Assembly (NCBI RefSeq): GCF_900167915.1
Contig: NZ_FUYM01000001.1
Location: forward strand, 620,001 to 684,000
Origin: Rhizorhabdus histidinilytica
Lineage (GTDB): Bacteria; Pseudomonadota; Alphaproteobacteria; Sphingomonadales; Sphingomonadaceae
Length of the DNA stretch: 64,000 bases
Direction: 5' to 3'
In this document: positions 16,825-25,907 of the stretch, piece after piece
How the letters are laid out: the number at the start of each line of letters is the position of its first letter
How positions within the stretch are numbered: position 1 is the stretch's first letter
Notes under the pieces: generated by a model
Told to the model about the DNA's origin: nothing
Seen by the model: the letters and a program-made list of their open reading frames with translations, nothing else
The model's database searches: none
Program-made: the position numbers and the translations under genes

Positions 16825-18328
16825 TCCGTTCCTCGCGCAGCGCCGAGCGCCGGACCTTGCCGGCTTCGTCGCGGATCGGGCGGCAGGTGAACTCGGCCGA
16901 GCGCGGCCGCTTCAGCCCCGGCAGCCGGTTGGCGAGCGCGGCGAGGAAGGCGTCGACGTCCTCGGGCACATCGCCCGGTGCCGCGACCTCGACGATCGCG
17001 TGCAGCCGGTTGCCCATGTCGGCGTCGGGCAGGCCGATCACGGCGCAACCGCGCACGCCGGGCAAAGCCTCGATCGCTGCTTCGATCTGGGCCGGATAGA
17101 TGTTGATGCCGCCGACCAGCACCATGTCGGTGCGGCGATCGGCGATGTGGAGATAGCCGGCCTCGTCGAGCCAGCCCATGTCGCCGAAGCTGTCGATGTC
17201 GCCCTTCACCCGGTCGGCCGCGCCGATATAGGCATAGCTGGTGGCGACGCCGCCGGCCTTGCGGAAGTGGATCTCACCGATCGTCCCGGTCGGCAGCGGC
17301 GCGCCCTGCTCGTCGGTGATCAGGATCTGCTGGCCAGGGCTCGCCTTGCCGACCGTGCCCGGATGCTCCAGCCATTCGGCGCCGCCGATGGTGGTGACGC
17401 CGATCCGCTCGGTGCCGCCATAGACCTCCCAGACCCGCTCCGCGCCGATGCGGTCGATCCACCAGCGCTTCACCTCGGGCGGGCAGGGCGCGGCCATGTG
17501 GAGCAGGGTGCGGATGGTCGAGAGGTCACGGCCTTCGGTTTCGGCAGCGGGCAGGCGCGCGATCCGCGCCATCATTGTCGGCACCATATAGGCATAGTCG
17601 ACGCCATGCCGCTCGACCGCGTCGAGCCAGCCATGCGGGTCGAAGCGATCGAGGCAGACGATATGGCTACCCTGCGCCAGCGCCATCGTCGTCGTGTTGA
17701 ACGGCGCCGAATGGTAGAGTGGACCGGGGTTGAGCAGCGTCAGCCGCGGCCCGCGCCGGCAGCCCTCCTTGTCGGGCCCCCAGACCGAGGGCAGCGGATC
17801 GACGATCAGCTTGGGCCGGCCGGTGCTGCCGCCGCTGTTGGCGATCTTGCCGGGCGTGGCGATGGCGGGCGGCAGGGGACTGTCGTCGATGCCGTCGGGC
17901 AGCGGATCGTCGATGGCGTAGAGCCGGCCGGCATCGACCGGCAGGCCGGGCGCCCCGATCACCGCGCGGGGATCGGCGAGTGCGAAGATCTCGGCGAACT
18001 CGGCCGGCGCCAGCCGTTCGGAGACAGGGCAGGGCGTCGCGCCGATCTTCCACAGCGCGAAGGCGCCTTCCAGATAGTCGGAACGGTTGGCCATCGCCAG
18101 GATCACGCGATCGCCCGCCGCGATGCCCCACCCGGCCAGATGCCGCGCGCGCCGGTTGGCGCGCCGATCGAACGCGGCGAAGCTCAGGCTGGTCGGGCCC
18201 AGGGTGAAGGCCGGCCGGTCGGGCGTCGCGGCGGCGTGGGCGCTGAGCAACATGCCGAGCGGCGCGCCGGCGACCGGTTGGCCGCTGGCGAGATCGATCC
18301 AGTCGGCGGGGTCGACGGGATCAGCCAT
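16808..18328 (-). CDS. AMP-forming acyl-CoA synthetase/ligase (ANL superfamily)
   Basis: A 506-residue adenylating enzyme. The phosphate loop NSGGSTGRPK is at about 164-173, the YGGTERIG substrate/AMP motif in the middle, and DMGWLDEAGYLHIADRR plus GGINIYPAQIEA mark the hinge and C-terminal domain. A catalytic Lys is probably the one in DEAGKVRR. It should activate a carboxylic acid to its CoA thioester, feeding the crotonases, acyl-CoA dehydrogenases and thiolase. The start at 18328 overlaps the SDR stop by 8 bp. It is the last gene of the DUF1214/SDR/ligase operon. Confidence 0.9.
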   Translation of the reverse strand: MADPVDPADWIDLASGQPVAGAPLGMLLSAHAAATPDRPAFTLGPTSLSFAAFDRRANRRARHLAGWGIAAGDRVILAMANRSDYLEGAFALWKIGATPCPVSERLAPAEFAEIFALADPRAVIGAPGLPVDAGRLYAIDDPLPDGIDDSPLPPAIATPGKIANSGGSTGRPKLIVDPLPSVWGPDKEGCRRGPRLTLLNPGPLYHSAPFNTTTMALAQGSHIVCLDRFDPHGWLDAVERHGVDYAYMVPTMMARIARLPAAETEGRDLSTIRTLLHMAAPCPPEVKRWWIDRIGAERVWEVYGGTERIGVTTIGGAEWLEHPGTVGKASPGQQILITDEQGAPLPTGTIGEIHFRKAGGVATSYAYIGAADRVKGDIDSFGDMGWLDEAGYLHIADRRTDMVLVGGINIYPAQIEAAIEALPGVRGCAVIGLPDADMGNRLHAIVEVAAPGDVPEDVDAFLAALANRLPGLKRPRSAEFTCRPIRDEAGKVRRSALREERIKASG

Positions 18329-19220
18329 CGCCGTCGCGGTACATGCGCTCGAGCGTCCCGGCGAGCGGCACCGGCACGAAGCCGTCGCCGAACGGCCAGT
18401 CGAGGAAGCCCGCCGCCGCCATCGTGCCGCCGTCGACATGCAGCGTCGTGCCCGAGACGAAGCGGGCGAGGTCGGACGCCAGGAACAGCACCGCGTCGGC
18501 CAGCGCTTCGGGCGGCGGCTGCTCGCCGCGCGGGATGTACATCGTCATGCCCTGCGGCTTCACCGCATCGGGCAGGCGCATGAACGCCTCGCCATATTCG
18601 GGCGGCAGGCCGTTCATATTGCCCCGGCTCGGGGTGGTGTCGGGCGCGATGCAGTTGAGCCGGATCTTCTCCTTGCCCAACTCGACCGCCATCGCGCGGG
18701 TGAAGTTGGTGGTCGCCGCCTTGGCGCCGGCATAGACCGAGAAGCCGGCCGCGCCGCGATGCGCCTCGATCGTGGTGAAGCTGATGATGCTGCCGCCGTC
18801 GCCCGATCGGCGGATCAGCGGCACCGCGCGCTGCACCGACTGGACGACATAGCCGTAGTTGCGCTGGATATCGTCGGCGATGGCGGCGCGGCTCGCCTCC
18901 ATGAAGCTGCGCCGCCGGGTCCCGCCGGCGACGTTGACGAGGATGTCGAGGCGGCCGAAATCCTTGGCGAGCTGATCGTAATAGGCGTCGAGCGCGGCCT
19001 CGTCGGTCGCGTCGACATGGCGCGTAGTGACGGTGCGGCCGAGCGCGCGGGCCGCTTGCGCTGTCTCCTCCATCGCCGCCGCGTCGATGTCGCAGATCGC
19101 CAGGTCGACCCCGGCCTCGGCCAATGCGGTCGATATCGCCGCGCCGATCCCGAAACCGCCGCCGACCACCGCCGCGACCTTGCCGCCGAGCCCCGCGCGT
19201 TCGTCGAGGAAACCCGCCAT
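18321..19220 (-). CDS. SDR family oxidoreductase
   Basis: A 299-residue SDR. The cofactor motif is GGGFGIG at 20-26, NVAG at 96-99 and YAGAK at 163-167. A Thr (149/150) stands where the catalytic Ser usually is. The C-terminal tail after VDGGT is about 30 residues longer than normal. Of two adjacent ATGs the second (19220) is chosen for spacing to GGGAG. The gene lies 19 bp after a DUF1214 gene and overlaps the CoA ligase gene. Confidence 0.85.
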   Translation of the reverse strand: MAGFLDERAGLGGKVAAVVGGGFGIGAAISTALAEAGVDLAICDIDAAAMEETAQAARALGRTVTTRHVDATDEAALDAYYDQLAKDFGRLDILVNVAGGTRRRSFMEASRAAIADDIQRNYGYVVQSVQRAVPLIRRSGDGGSIISFTTIEAHRGAAGFSVYAGAKAATTNFTRAMAVELGKEKIRLNCIAPDTTPSRGNMNGLPPEYGEAFMRLPDAVKPQGMTMYIPRGEQPPPEALADAVLFLASDLARFVSGTTLHVDGGTMAAAGFLDWPFGDGFVPVPLAGTLERMYRDGDG

Positions 19221-19239
19221 CATCCTTCTCCCGTCTGGC

Positions 19240-20412
19240 TTACCATTTGCGGCGGAGCTGCGATCCGATCCGGCGGCGGCGCAGCGCTTCGGCGCGCTCA
19301 TCGCTGTCGATCCGGGCCACGCCCTCGGGCAGGTGCCGGTCGAGATCGGCGAATTTCACCCGGGTGACGCTCGGCGTCGGGTGTCCCGAGCAGCGATACC
19401 AGCGCCCGATCAGCATGCCGTAGAGATTGCCGCCGGTATCGAGCCAGTTGGCGACGCCGGGGTCGCGATGCGCCAGCACCGCACGGAACTTGCCGTCGGC
19501 GTCGACCTTGGCCTGGAGGCCGTTGAGGCTCGACTGGCGATAGACATAGTCGACCTGGTTCCACAGCCCGTCGATCACCTGGATGTTCCAATAGGGCCGT
19601 TGCTCGGGCAGCTCGGATTCGATGATCAGCGCCTCGTCCTCGGCGATGTCGAACACCGTCTCCCAATAGGCCTGGGGCCAGTCCTTGCCGTTGCCCAGCT
19701 CCTGGAAGCTGGTCAGGTTGAAGCGGTTGACGAAGCCCTGCTCGGCGCAGCGGACGACCGCGCCGATCGAAATCTGCGACAGGTTGCGCGCATAGCCGCC
19801 GAACAGATGGGCGAGCTTCGCGTCGACCTGCGCCGGGGTGAGGGCCGGGCGGATCGGCGGCGCGTCGAGCCGTTCGATCGCGAGGCGGACGTCGCGCTCA
19901 TTGCCCCAGTCGTAGGAGAATTGGCGGACCAGGATGAAGTCAGCTTCCTCAGGCAATTTCAGCCAGTTGCCCTGATAAGCTGCGGGGCGTTCGGAACTGA
20001 AGATCACCTCGAAGCGTCCGTTGGAGTCGATCTCCAGATCGTCGAAGTCGTAATTGCCGAGGCCTTTGCCGGGCAGCGGGTCCATACCGATGATCTTGTT
20101 GCCCAGCGCGAAGCCGGCGACCGGCGCATTGCCGCGCTCGCCGGTCACCCGATAGGTGCCGCTGCCGTCGATCGGGGCGTAATAATAGACCGCGTCGGGG
20201 TTGGGCTGGGCCAGGAACACCGAATTCTCGAAGGGCGCGAATTCGGGATGGTCGGGGGTCGACTGGAACAGCAGGAAATAGCCCTGCGACAGGTTCATCG
20301 CGAACTGGCGCCACAGTTGCGCCTGCATCGCCTCGCTGTCGGGGGAATGGGTGCGGGCGAGCAGGTCCGCCGCCGGTTTCAGCAGGTCCGCATAATCGGC
20401 CCAGTTCCGCAT
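19240..20412 (-). CDS. DUF1214 domain protein
   Basis: A 390-residue DUF1214 protein, homologous to those at 5645 and 42594. The C-terminal signature is RDPGVANWLDTGG followed by GRWY. The N-terminal part holds repeated beta-strand segments such as GSGTYRVTGERGNAP. The start at 20412 has AGGAGAG upstream. It heads an operon with an SDR and a CoA ligase and is divergent from a LysR regulator, which probably controls it. The molecular function is unknown. Confidence 0.82.
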   Translation of the reverse strand: MRNWADYADLLKPAADLLARTHSPDSEAMQAQLWRQFAMNLSQGYFLLFQSTPDHPEFAPFENSVFLAQPNPDAVYYYAPIDGSGTYRVTGERGNAPVAGFALGNKIIGMDPLPGKGLGNYDFDDLEIDSNGRFEVIFSSERPAAYQGNWLKLPEEADFILVRQFSYDWGNERDVRLAIERLDAPPIRPALTPAQVDAKLAHLFGGYARNLSQISIGAVVRCAEQGFVNRFNLTSFQELGNGKDWPQAYWETVFDIAEDEALIIESELPEQRPYWNIQVIDGLWNQVDYVYRQSSLNGLQAKVDADGKFRAVLAHRDPGVANWLDTGGNLYGMLIGRWYRCSGHPTPSVTRVKFADLDRHLPEGVARIDSDERAEALRRRRIGSQLRRKW

Positions 20413-20512
20413 CCTGTCTCTCCTCACCGGTCGCCGGGCGAGAAAAGCAGTCGCCTGCGGGCATGGACAGTCCGCCGGCCGATCCACCGCATCCGTGATG
20501 GGCGGCCTTCTC

Positions 20513-20539
20513 CCATTATTCGATTGTCGATGATAATGG
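20513..20539. promoter_or_regulatory. Probable LysR-type operator in the DUF1214/LysR divergent promoter
   Basis: CCATTAT and ATAATGG form a perfect 7-bp inverted repeat with a 13-bp spacer, centred in the 160-bp gap between the divergent genes. LysR regulators typically bind an AT-rich interrupted dyad of about this size next to their own gene. The region is markedly more AT-rich than its surroundings. Assignment follows from position and symmetry. Confidence 0.6.
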
Positions 20540-20572
20540 ATATGCGGCAAGGGCCACTATTCGGGAATGGTG

Positions 20573-21466
20573 ATGGATCGACTGACGGCGATGGAAGCCT
20601 TCGTGGCGGTGGCGGAGCTGGGCTCCTTCTCGCGCGCCGCGGCGCGGATGCGGATGTCGGCGGCGATGATGACGCTCCACGTAGCGCGGTTGGAGGAGCA
20701 TCTCGGCGTCCGCCTGTTCAACCGCACCACCCGCCGCGTCGACCTGACCGAAGATGGCCGTGCGCTGCTCGACCATGCGCGCGCAGCGCTCCATGCCTAT
20801 GTCCAGGCGGAGAACGCGCTGAAGCCCGGCAGCGGCCTGACCGGCCGGGTGAGCATCGACGCGCCCGCCTCGATCGGCCACGGCTTCGTCGTCCCCGCGC
20901 TCGAACATTTCCACCGGCTCCATCCCGACATCGTCGTCGATCTCAGCCTCGGCGATCGCGGCACCGTGTTCCGCGCCGACGGCTTCGACATATTGCTGCG
21001 GGTGGGGGAGGCGCCGCTCGCGGGATGGATCGCCGTGCCGCTCGGCGCCACGCGGCTCACCTGCCTCGCCGCGCTCGACTATCTCGATCGCCACGGCACG
21101 CCCGAGACGCCCGAGGACCTCAACGAACATCGCTGCATCCTCTATGCGAGCGTCGAGGGGCCGGGCGGCAATCCGTGGAGCTTCGTCCGCAACGGCCGGC
21201 GGGTGCGCATCCGCCCGCCCGCCGCCTTCACCTTCAACGATGGCGCCGCGATCATGGCGATGACCGCCGCGGGCCTCGGCATCGCCCAGAATCTGGAGAT
21301 GCTGGCGCATGACGCGCTGCAATCGGGCACGCTGCGGCGCGTGCTGGAGGATTGGACGACACCGACCCTGCCGGTGGTGCTGATGAGTGCCAAGGACCGC
21401 TACGCGCTGCCCTATGTGCGCGCGGCGATGGATTTCCTGGCCGAGCGGATCGACTGGCGGCTTTAG
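20573..21466 (+). CDS. LysR-family transcriptional regulator
   Basis: A 297-residue LTTR. The winged helix-turn-helix occupies residues 1-60 (FVAVAELGSFSRAA and ARLEEHLGVRLFNRTTR). The effector domain follows, with a RDG-type C-terminal half. The ATG at 20573 is preferred because GGGA lies about six bases upstream; the ATG at 20567 has no spacing. It is divergent from the DUF1214/SDR/CoA-ligase operon, the usual arrangement for an LTTR and its target. The TAG stop lies in the end of a palindromic repeat. Confidence 0.92.
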   Translation: MDRLTAMEAFVAVAELGSFSRAAARMRMSAAMMTLHVARLEEHLGVRLFNRTTRRVDLTEDGRALLDHARAALHAYVQAENALKPGSGLTGRVSIDAPASIGHGFVVPALEHFHRLHPDIVVDLSLGDRGTVFRADGFDILLRVGEAPLAGWIAVPLGATRLTCLAALDYLDRHGTPETPEDLNEHRCILYASVEGPGGNPWSFVRNGRRVRIRPPAAFTFNDGAAIMAMTAAGLGIAQNLEMLAHDALQSGTLRRVLEDWTTPTLPVVLMSAKDRYALPYVRAAMDFLAERIDWRL

Positions 21467-21551
21467 AGCATCGCGGCCTTAAATCGAGATCACCTTATCC
21501 GCTCAGCCCTCCTCAGGGTGAGCGGGTCATATCCAAGGCGCGACACTCTAG
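21463..21551. repeat. Palindromic intergenic element supplying both flanking TAG stop codons, copy 2
   Basis: An 89-bp element running from TTAGAGCATCGCGGCC to AAGGCGCGACACTCTAG, with related inverted ends and a GCTCAGCCCTCCTCAGGGTGAGC core. The TAG at its left end is the LysR stop codon. The CTAG at its right end is the TAG stop of the - strand NTF2-like gene. It shares outer and inner segments with the loci at 384-694 and 42399-42597. It may also serve as a bidirectional terminator. Confidence 0.85.
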
Positions 21552-22096
21552 CCCCGGTCGCGGGTCAGCGGGCGGAGATAGGAGATGTCGCCCTTGTCGC
21601 GGCGGTTGGGGCCGGATTTATAGAGCATCGCCTCGGCCTCCTCCGGCAGGCGGTTCTCCATGAACAGCCCCGCCTTCTCGTTGACGCAGACGCGGTGCGC
21701 GATCCGCCATTCGCCGTCGCGCTTCTCGAAGCGGTCGACATAGCGGCCGAAGGCGAGGGTGGGCGGGCCCATCCGGTTCTCGCCCCAGAAGACGTAGTAG
21801 GTCTCGCCATGGGCGGTGTCGCCGTCCAGCTCCAGGCTGTGGTTGGCGATGATATGCTGGTGCCTGGTCTGATATTCGCCGTGCCAGCCGATCGCCCAGT
21901 CGACGAAGTCGGCGGCCTCGCCCTCGGCGACCCCATGCTCGTCGAAGGCGTCGGGCCAATAGGCGGACAGCATCAGATCGCGATCGTGCCGGTCGACGCC
22001 ACGGGTGTAGCGCAGCAGGCATTGCTGGATGTCGAAGCGGTCCTTCTGCTCGCGCATGAAGGCAACCAGCTCGGGCGTCAGCGCGGCATCGGACAT
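21548..22096 (-). CDS. SnoaL-like (NTF2-fold) protein
   Basis: A 182-residue protein of the SnoaL_4 type. RFDIQQCLLRYTRGVDRHD is the conserved N-terminal helix with the putative catalytic Asp/His pair. YVDRFEKRDGEWRIAHR is the typical strand pair. Relatives include scytalone-dehydratase-like and ring-hydroxylating-dioxygenase-associated proteins. The start at 22096 has AAGGA upstream. It is the last gene of the long - strand run that begins at the TetR gene, 23 bp after the amidohydrolase. Confidence 0.83.
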   Translation of the reverse strand: MSDAALTPELVAFMREQKDRFDIQQCLLRYTRGVDRHDRDLMLSAYWPDAFDEHGVAEGEAADFVDWAIGWHGEYQTRHQHIIANHSLELDGDTAHGETYYVFWGENRMGPPTLAFGRYVDRFEKRDGEWRIAHRVCVNEKAGLFMENRLPEEAEAMLYKSGPNRRDKGDISYLRPLTRDRG

Positions 22097-22119
22097 GGCT
22101 GTTCCTTCGGTTCGGTCGG

Positions 22120-23853
22120 TCAGGCGGCGACGGGGGCGGAGCGGCCGCCGCGGACGAGGCGGCCGGGCAGTGCGCCGGTCGGCTCGCCGTTGCGATAGGT
22201 GACCACGCCGCTGACGATCGTCGCTTCATAGCCGTCGGCGCGCTGTGACAGCCGCCGCCCGCCCGTCGGCAAGTCGTAGCTCGCATGCGGCGCATGGAGG
22301 TGCAGCCGGTCCATGTCGATCACGTTGAGGTCGGCCTTGTAGCCGGGCTTGATCAGACCGCGGTCGTTGAGGCCCACCGTCTGCGCCGGCTCGTAGGCGA
22401 GCTTGCGGATCGCATAGGGCAGTTCGATGCGGCGGTCGGGCTCAGCGTCGCGGACCCAGTAGGTCAGGAAATAGGTGGTGTAGGCCGCGTCGCAGATCAT
22501 GCTGTAATGCGCGCCGCCGTCGCCCAGCGCCGGCACCGTATAGGGGTGCTTGATCAGGTTGCGGCCCGAGCTTTCGAACTTGTCGCCCTCGGCATTGCCC
22601 ATCGGCCGGTAGAGCACCTCATGGCCGTCGCGTTCGAGCAAGGCATCGTAGATCAACTCCTTGGGATCGATCCCTCGCGCGCGCGCCTTGGCGGCGATGC
22701 TGTCCTCGGCGCGCGGATTGTAGTTGGGCGGATCGCCCAGCACGAACAGGCAGTCGAGATCGGATACGATGAATTTGAAGAAGGGCTGCGGATCCTCGGG
22801 CGATTCGGAGATCAGCCGCTTGCGAAATTCGGGATCGCGCATCCGGGCGACCTTCTGGTCGAGCGGCAGATTCTCGATCTCGCGGAAGCTGGGGTTCAGC
22901 GCGAAGGGATGGAGCGACAGCTCCAGCCCGAGCAGGCCGCCGGTCGGGCGCGGGATCACCTGCCCGCGAATCTCCAGCCCTTCCTTGTTGGCCTGCTCCA
23001 GGTCGGCCAGCGTCTCGCGCCAGTCGCCCGGCGTCTGCGGCGTCTGCATGAAGGTGAAGGAGACCGGCCGGCCCGAGGTTTTCGCGATGTCGCGCAGCAG
23101 GTCGAAGCGCTGGCGCGCGGTGACGTCGTAGCTCGGCACCATCTGGAACACGCCCTTGCCGGCGTCGCGGAGGCCGGCGGCGAGCGCCAGCACCTCCTGG
23201 TCCTCGGTCGGCACCGACGGCGCCAGCTCGCCGGTGCGGAAGCGGTGGGCGTAGCTGCGCGAGGTGGTGACCCCCAGCGCGCCGGCCTCGATCGCCTCGG
23301 CGGTCAGCCGCCGCATTTCAGCCAGGTCCTGCTCGGTCGGCGGCTCCAGATGCGCGCCGCGCTCGCCCATCACGTAGACGCGGAGCGGCGAGTGGGGGAG
23401 CTGCGCGGCGAAATCGATATCGCTCTCCCGCTTGTCGAGTGCGTCCAGATAGTCGGGGAAGCTCTCCCAGTTGAACGGCACGCCCTCGGCCATCACCACC
23501 TCGGGGATGTCCTCGACGCCTTCCATCAGCTTGATCATCAGATGATGGTCGCCCGGTTTCACGGGAGCGAAGCCGACGCCGCAATTGCCCATCACCACCG
23601 TGGTCACGCCATGGTCGGACGAGGGCGCAAGCCGGTTCTCCCAAGTGATCTGGCCGTCATAATGGGTGTGGACGTCGACGAAGCCGGGGGTGACGATCCG
23701 GCCGCGCGCGTCGATCTCCTCGGCGCCCTTTCCCTCGACCGCGCCGACCGCGACGATCCGCCCATCCTTGACCGCCACGTCGGCGGTGAAAGGTTCGCCG
23801 CCGGTGCCGTCGAACAGCGATCCGCCGCGGATGACGATATCGAACTCAGCCAT
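22120..23853 (-). CDS. Amidohydrolase-family protein (N-acyl-D-amino-acid deacylase-like)
   Basis: A 577-residue metal-dependent amidohydrolase. The HTHYD motif with His62 and His64 gives the first metal ligands. The N-terminal composite beta-domain and the C-terminal GLIKPGYKADLNVID are typical of the D-aminoacylase/dihydroorotase group. The start at 23853 has AGGAG eight bases upstream; the ATG-equivalent at 23868 is less likely. Close annotated relatives act on amide bonds of D-amino acids, but in catabolic clusters the true substrate is usually unknown. Confidence 0.87.
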   Translation of the reverse strand: MAEFDIVIRGGSLFDGTGGEPFTADVAVKDGRIVAVGAVEGKGAEEIDARGRIVTPGFVDVHTHYDGQITWENRLAPSSDHGVTTVVMGNCGVGFAPVKPGDHHLMIKLMEGVEDIPEVVMAEGVPFNWESFPDYLDALDKRESDIDFAAQLPHSPLRVYVMGERGAHLEPPTEQDLAEMRRLTAEAIEAGALGVTTSRSYAHRFRTGELAPSVPTEDQEVLALAAGLRDAGKGVFQMVPSYDVTARQRFDLLRDIAKTSGRPVSFTFMQTPQTPGDWRETLADLEQANKEGLEIRGQVIPRPTGGLLGLELSLHPFALNPSFREIENLPLDQKVARMRDPEFRKRLISESPEDPQPFFKFIVSDLDCLFVLGDPPNYNPRAEDSIAAKARARGIDPKELIYDALLERDGHEVLYRPMGNAEGDKFESSGRNLIKHPYTVPALGDGGAHYSMICDAAYTTYFLTYWVRDAEPDRRIELPYAIRKLAYEPAQTVGLNDRGLIKPGYKADLNVIDMDRLHLHAPHASYDLPTGGRRLSQRADGYEATIVSGVVTYRNGEPTGALPGRLVRGGRSAPVAA

Positions 23854-23923
23854 CTGTCCACTCCTCATGTCGCGCCAAGCCTATTCCCACGTCCGCCGCG
23901 CGACAAACGCGCGGCGCCAGCCT

Positions 23924-25033
23924 TCAGCCCTGTGATATCTGCGCGAAGAAGCGCCCGACATTGTCGGCGAAGGCGGCCGGCTCCTCCAGCGCGGCGAAAT
24001 GGCCGCCCGCCTTCATCTCCCGCCAGTCGGCCACGTTGAAGGCGCGTTCGGCCGCGCTGCGCGGCGGATAGGGCATGAACTCGGCGGGGTAGAGGGCGAG
24101 GCCGGTCGGCACCCCGATCCGCTTGCCGGGCCGCGCCTCGGTGAAGATCGTATGGTACATCCAGATCGCCGACTGCACCGCGTCGTTGACCAGATAGGTC
24201 ATGATATTGTCGAGCAGCCAGTCCTTGGAGAAGCGGCTCTCTATGTCGCCGCCGGTGTCGCCCCAGCCGTGGAATTTCTCGCAGACCCAGGCGGCGAAGC
24301 CGATCGGCGTGTCGGCCAGCGCCAGGCCGATCGTCTGCGGCTTGGTGGCATGTTCCATCATATAGGCGGATTCGCGGAGCTGGATCGCCGACAGCTTCTG
24401 CCGATAGGCGGTCGTCTCGGCATCGTCGCCCTCGGTCGCGGGCGGCGCCATGAACAGGTTCAGATGGATCGCGCTCACCACGTCGCCATGCTCGGCGCCG
24501 AGCGCGGCGGTCACCGCCGATCCCCAGTCGCCGCCCTGCGCGCCGAAACGCGGATAGCCGAGCGCCTCGGTCATCAGCTTGCGCCACAGCCGGGCGACGC
24601 CGGCGGGCCCGATCGGCCGGGGCGGCCGGGGCGAGAAGCCGTAGCCGGGCAGCGACGGGATGACGAGATCGAAGCCCATTGCGGTCAGCGGCTCGATCAC
24701 GCCGAGGAATTCGAGCACCGATCCCGGCCAGCCATGGGTCAGGAGCAGCGGGAAGGGGCGGGCCGGCCCGGCGCCGCGCACATGGATGAAGTGGATGTCG
24801 ATCCCGTCGATCCGCGTGCGGAAATGGGGCAGCCGGTTGAGCGCGGCCTCGCAGCGGCGCCAATCGTAGCGGGTCCGCCAATGATCGAGCAGCCCGGCCA
24901 GCCAGCGCGCGTCGGTGCCGTAGCGCCAGTCGGCGTCGTCCTCGGGCGCGTAGCCGACCTCGGACAGGGCGAGCCGGGCGGCGATGCGGTCGAGCTTCGC
25001 CTGCGGGACGTCGATGCGGAAAGGGGTGACCAT
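23924..25033 (-). CDS. Epoxide hydrolase (alpha/beta hydrolase with N-terminal EHN domain)
   Basis: A 369-residue enzyme. Residues 1-100 match the epoxide-hydrolase N-terminal domain. HGWPG at 100-104 forms the oxyanion hole, the nucleophile is Asp169 in GGDWGS, and the catalytic His is probably in GGHFAALEEP near the end. It should open an epoxide to a diol. The gene is 5 bp after the PF10118 gene and two genes downstream of a P450, so a P450-generated epoxide is an obvious candidate substrate. The start at 25033 gives the normal family length. Confidence 0.92.
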   Translation of the reverse strand: MVTPFRIDVPQAKLDRIAARLALSEVGYAPEDDADWRYGTDARWLAGLLDHWRTRYDWRRCEAALNRLPHFRTRIDGIDIHFIHVRGAGPARPFPLLLTHGWPGSVLEFLGVIEPLTAMGFDLVIPSLPGYGFSPRPPRPIGPAGVARLWRKLMTEALGYPRFGAQGGDWGSAVTAALGAEHGDVVSAIHLNLFMAPPATEGDDAETTAYRQKLSAIQLRESAYMMEHATKPQTIGLALADTPIGFAAWVCEKFHGWGDTGGDIESRFSKDWLLDNIMTYLVNDAVQSAIWMYHTIFTEARPGKRIGVPTGLALYPAEFMPYPPRSAAERAFNVADWREMKAGGHFAALEEPAAFADNVGRFFAQISQG

Positions 25034-25038
25034 CGCCG

Positions 25039-25887
25039 TCAGGCCGCCACGCGGCCCATGTCGCCGCCCTTCTCGAACCGCTTGAGATAGTCGGCCATGC
25101 CGTGCGGCTCGGGCCGGCGGGCGGGGTTGTAGAAGGGCGAGAAGATCTTGAGGATTTCCGCCCCGGCAGTGCTCCGCATATGCGCCTGGAACTGCTTCAC
25201 GCGCGCCTTGGAGCGCTCGACCTCCTCGGGTGTCATCGACCGGCGATCGGCGTCGATCAGCGTCTGGGCGACGCGGTTGGTATAGGCGCCGAGATGGCGG
25301 ACCGTGCGGACGAAGCCGTAGCAGCGATAGAGCCAGCCGTTCCAGAAGCGGCCCCACAGGCTGCGGGCGTAGAGCGCGCGGAACAGCTGGAAGCACACCT
25401 CGCGATGCTCATATTCCTCGGCCATGTGCCATTTCCACAGCGCGACGGCTTCATAGTCGGCGCCCTCCAGATAGGGCGTGTACTTGTCGAACCACATCAC
25501 CGCGCCGAGCGAGCCCAGTGCCTCGAACCCCTCCGAATAGGCGAGGCAATATTTCAGCGAGCGATGGTCGAGCATCTCCTGATATTCGCGCTCGATCCGC
25601 TGCTCATGCTCGACGATCTCGGGATAGGCCTCGCGGATGTGGCGGTTGAAGCCGGCATGCTGGCGATAATGCTGGGCCTCCTGCGCGATGAAGATGTCGA
25701 TCGCCGCATGGAGTCGGGTCTCGCTGGCCGGCAGCACCGCCTTGGCCTTGTTCATCACCTTGATCAGCCAGGGCTCGACGAACACCGGGATCGTCGAGGA
25801 GGCGTTGACGTTATGCGCGAACTCGCGGTTCGGTGCCCAGTGCGGGCGGACATGCGAATAATCGATCTTCGGGATACGGGCTTTCAT
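25039..25887 (-). CDS. PF10118-type predicted metal-dependent hydrolase
   Basis: A 282-residue mostly helical protein. The first metal-site helix contains E70, H73 and H77 in QEAQHYRQH, and the second has EEYEHREV. The arrangement resembles ferritin-like di-iron proteins, although the family is annotated only as a predicted metal-dependent hydrolase. The start at 25887 has AGGAGAGG. It lies between P450 and epoxide hydrolase genes, with gaps of 20 bp and 5 bp, and probably shares their pathway. An oxygen-activating role is possible. Confidence 0.83.
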   Translation of the reverse strand: MKARIPKIDYSHVRPHWAPNREFAHNVNASSTIPVFVEPWLIKVMNKAKAVLPASETRLHAAIDIFIAQEAQHYRQHAGFNRHIREAYPEIVEHEQRIEREYQEMLDHRSLKYCLAYSEGFEALGSLGAVMWFDKYTPYLEGADYEAVALWKWHMAEEYEHREVCFQLFRALYARSLWGRFWNGWLYRCYGFVRTVRHLGAYTNRVAQTLIDADRRSMTPEEVERSKARVKQFQAHMRSTAGAEILKIFSPFYNPARRPEPHGMADYLKRFEKGGDMGRVAA

Positions 25888-25907
25888 CGGTCCTCTCCTC
25901 GTTGCCC

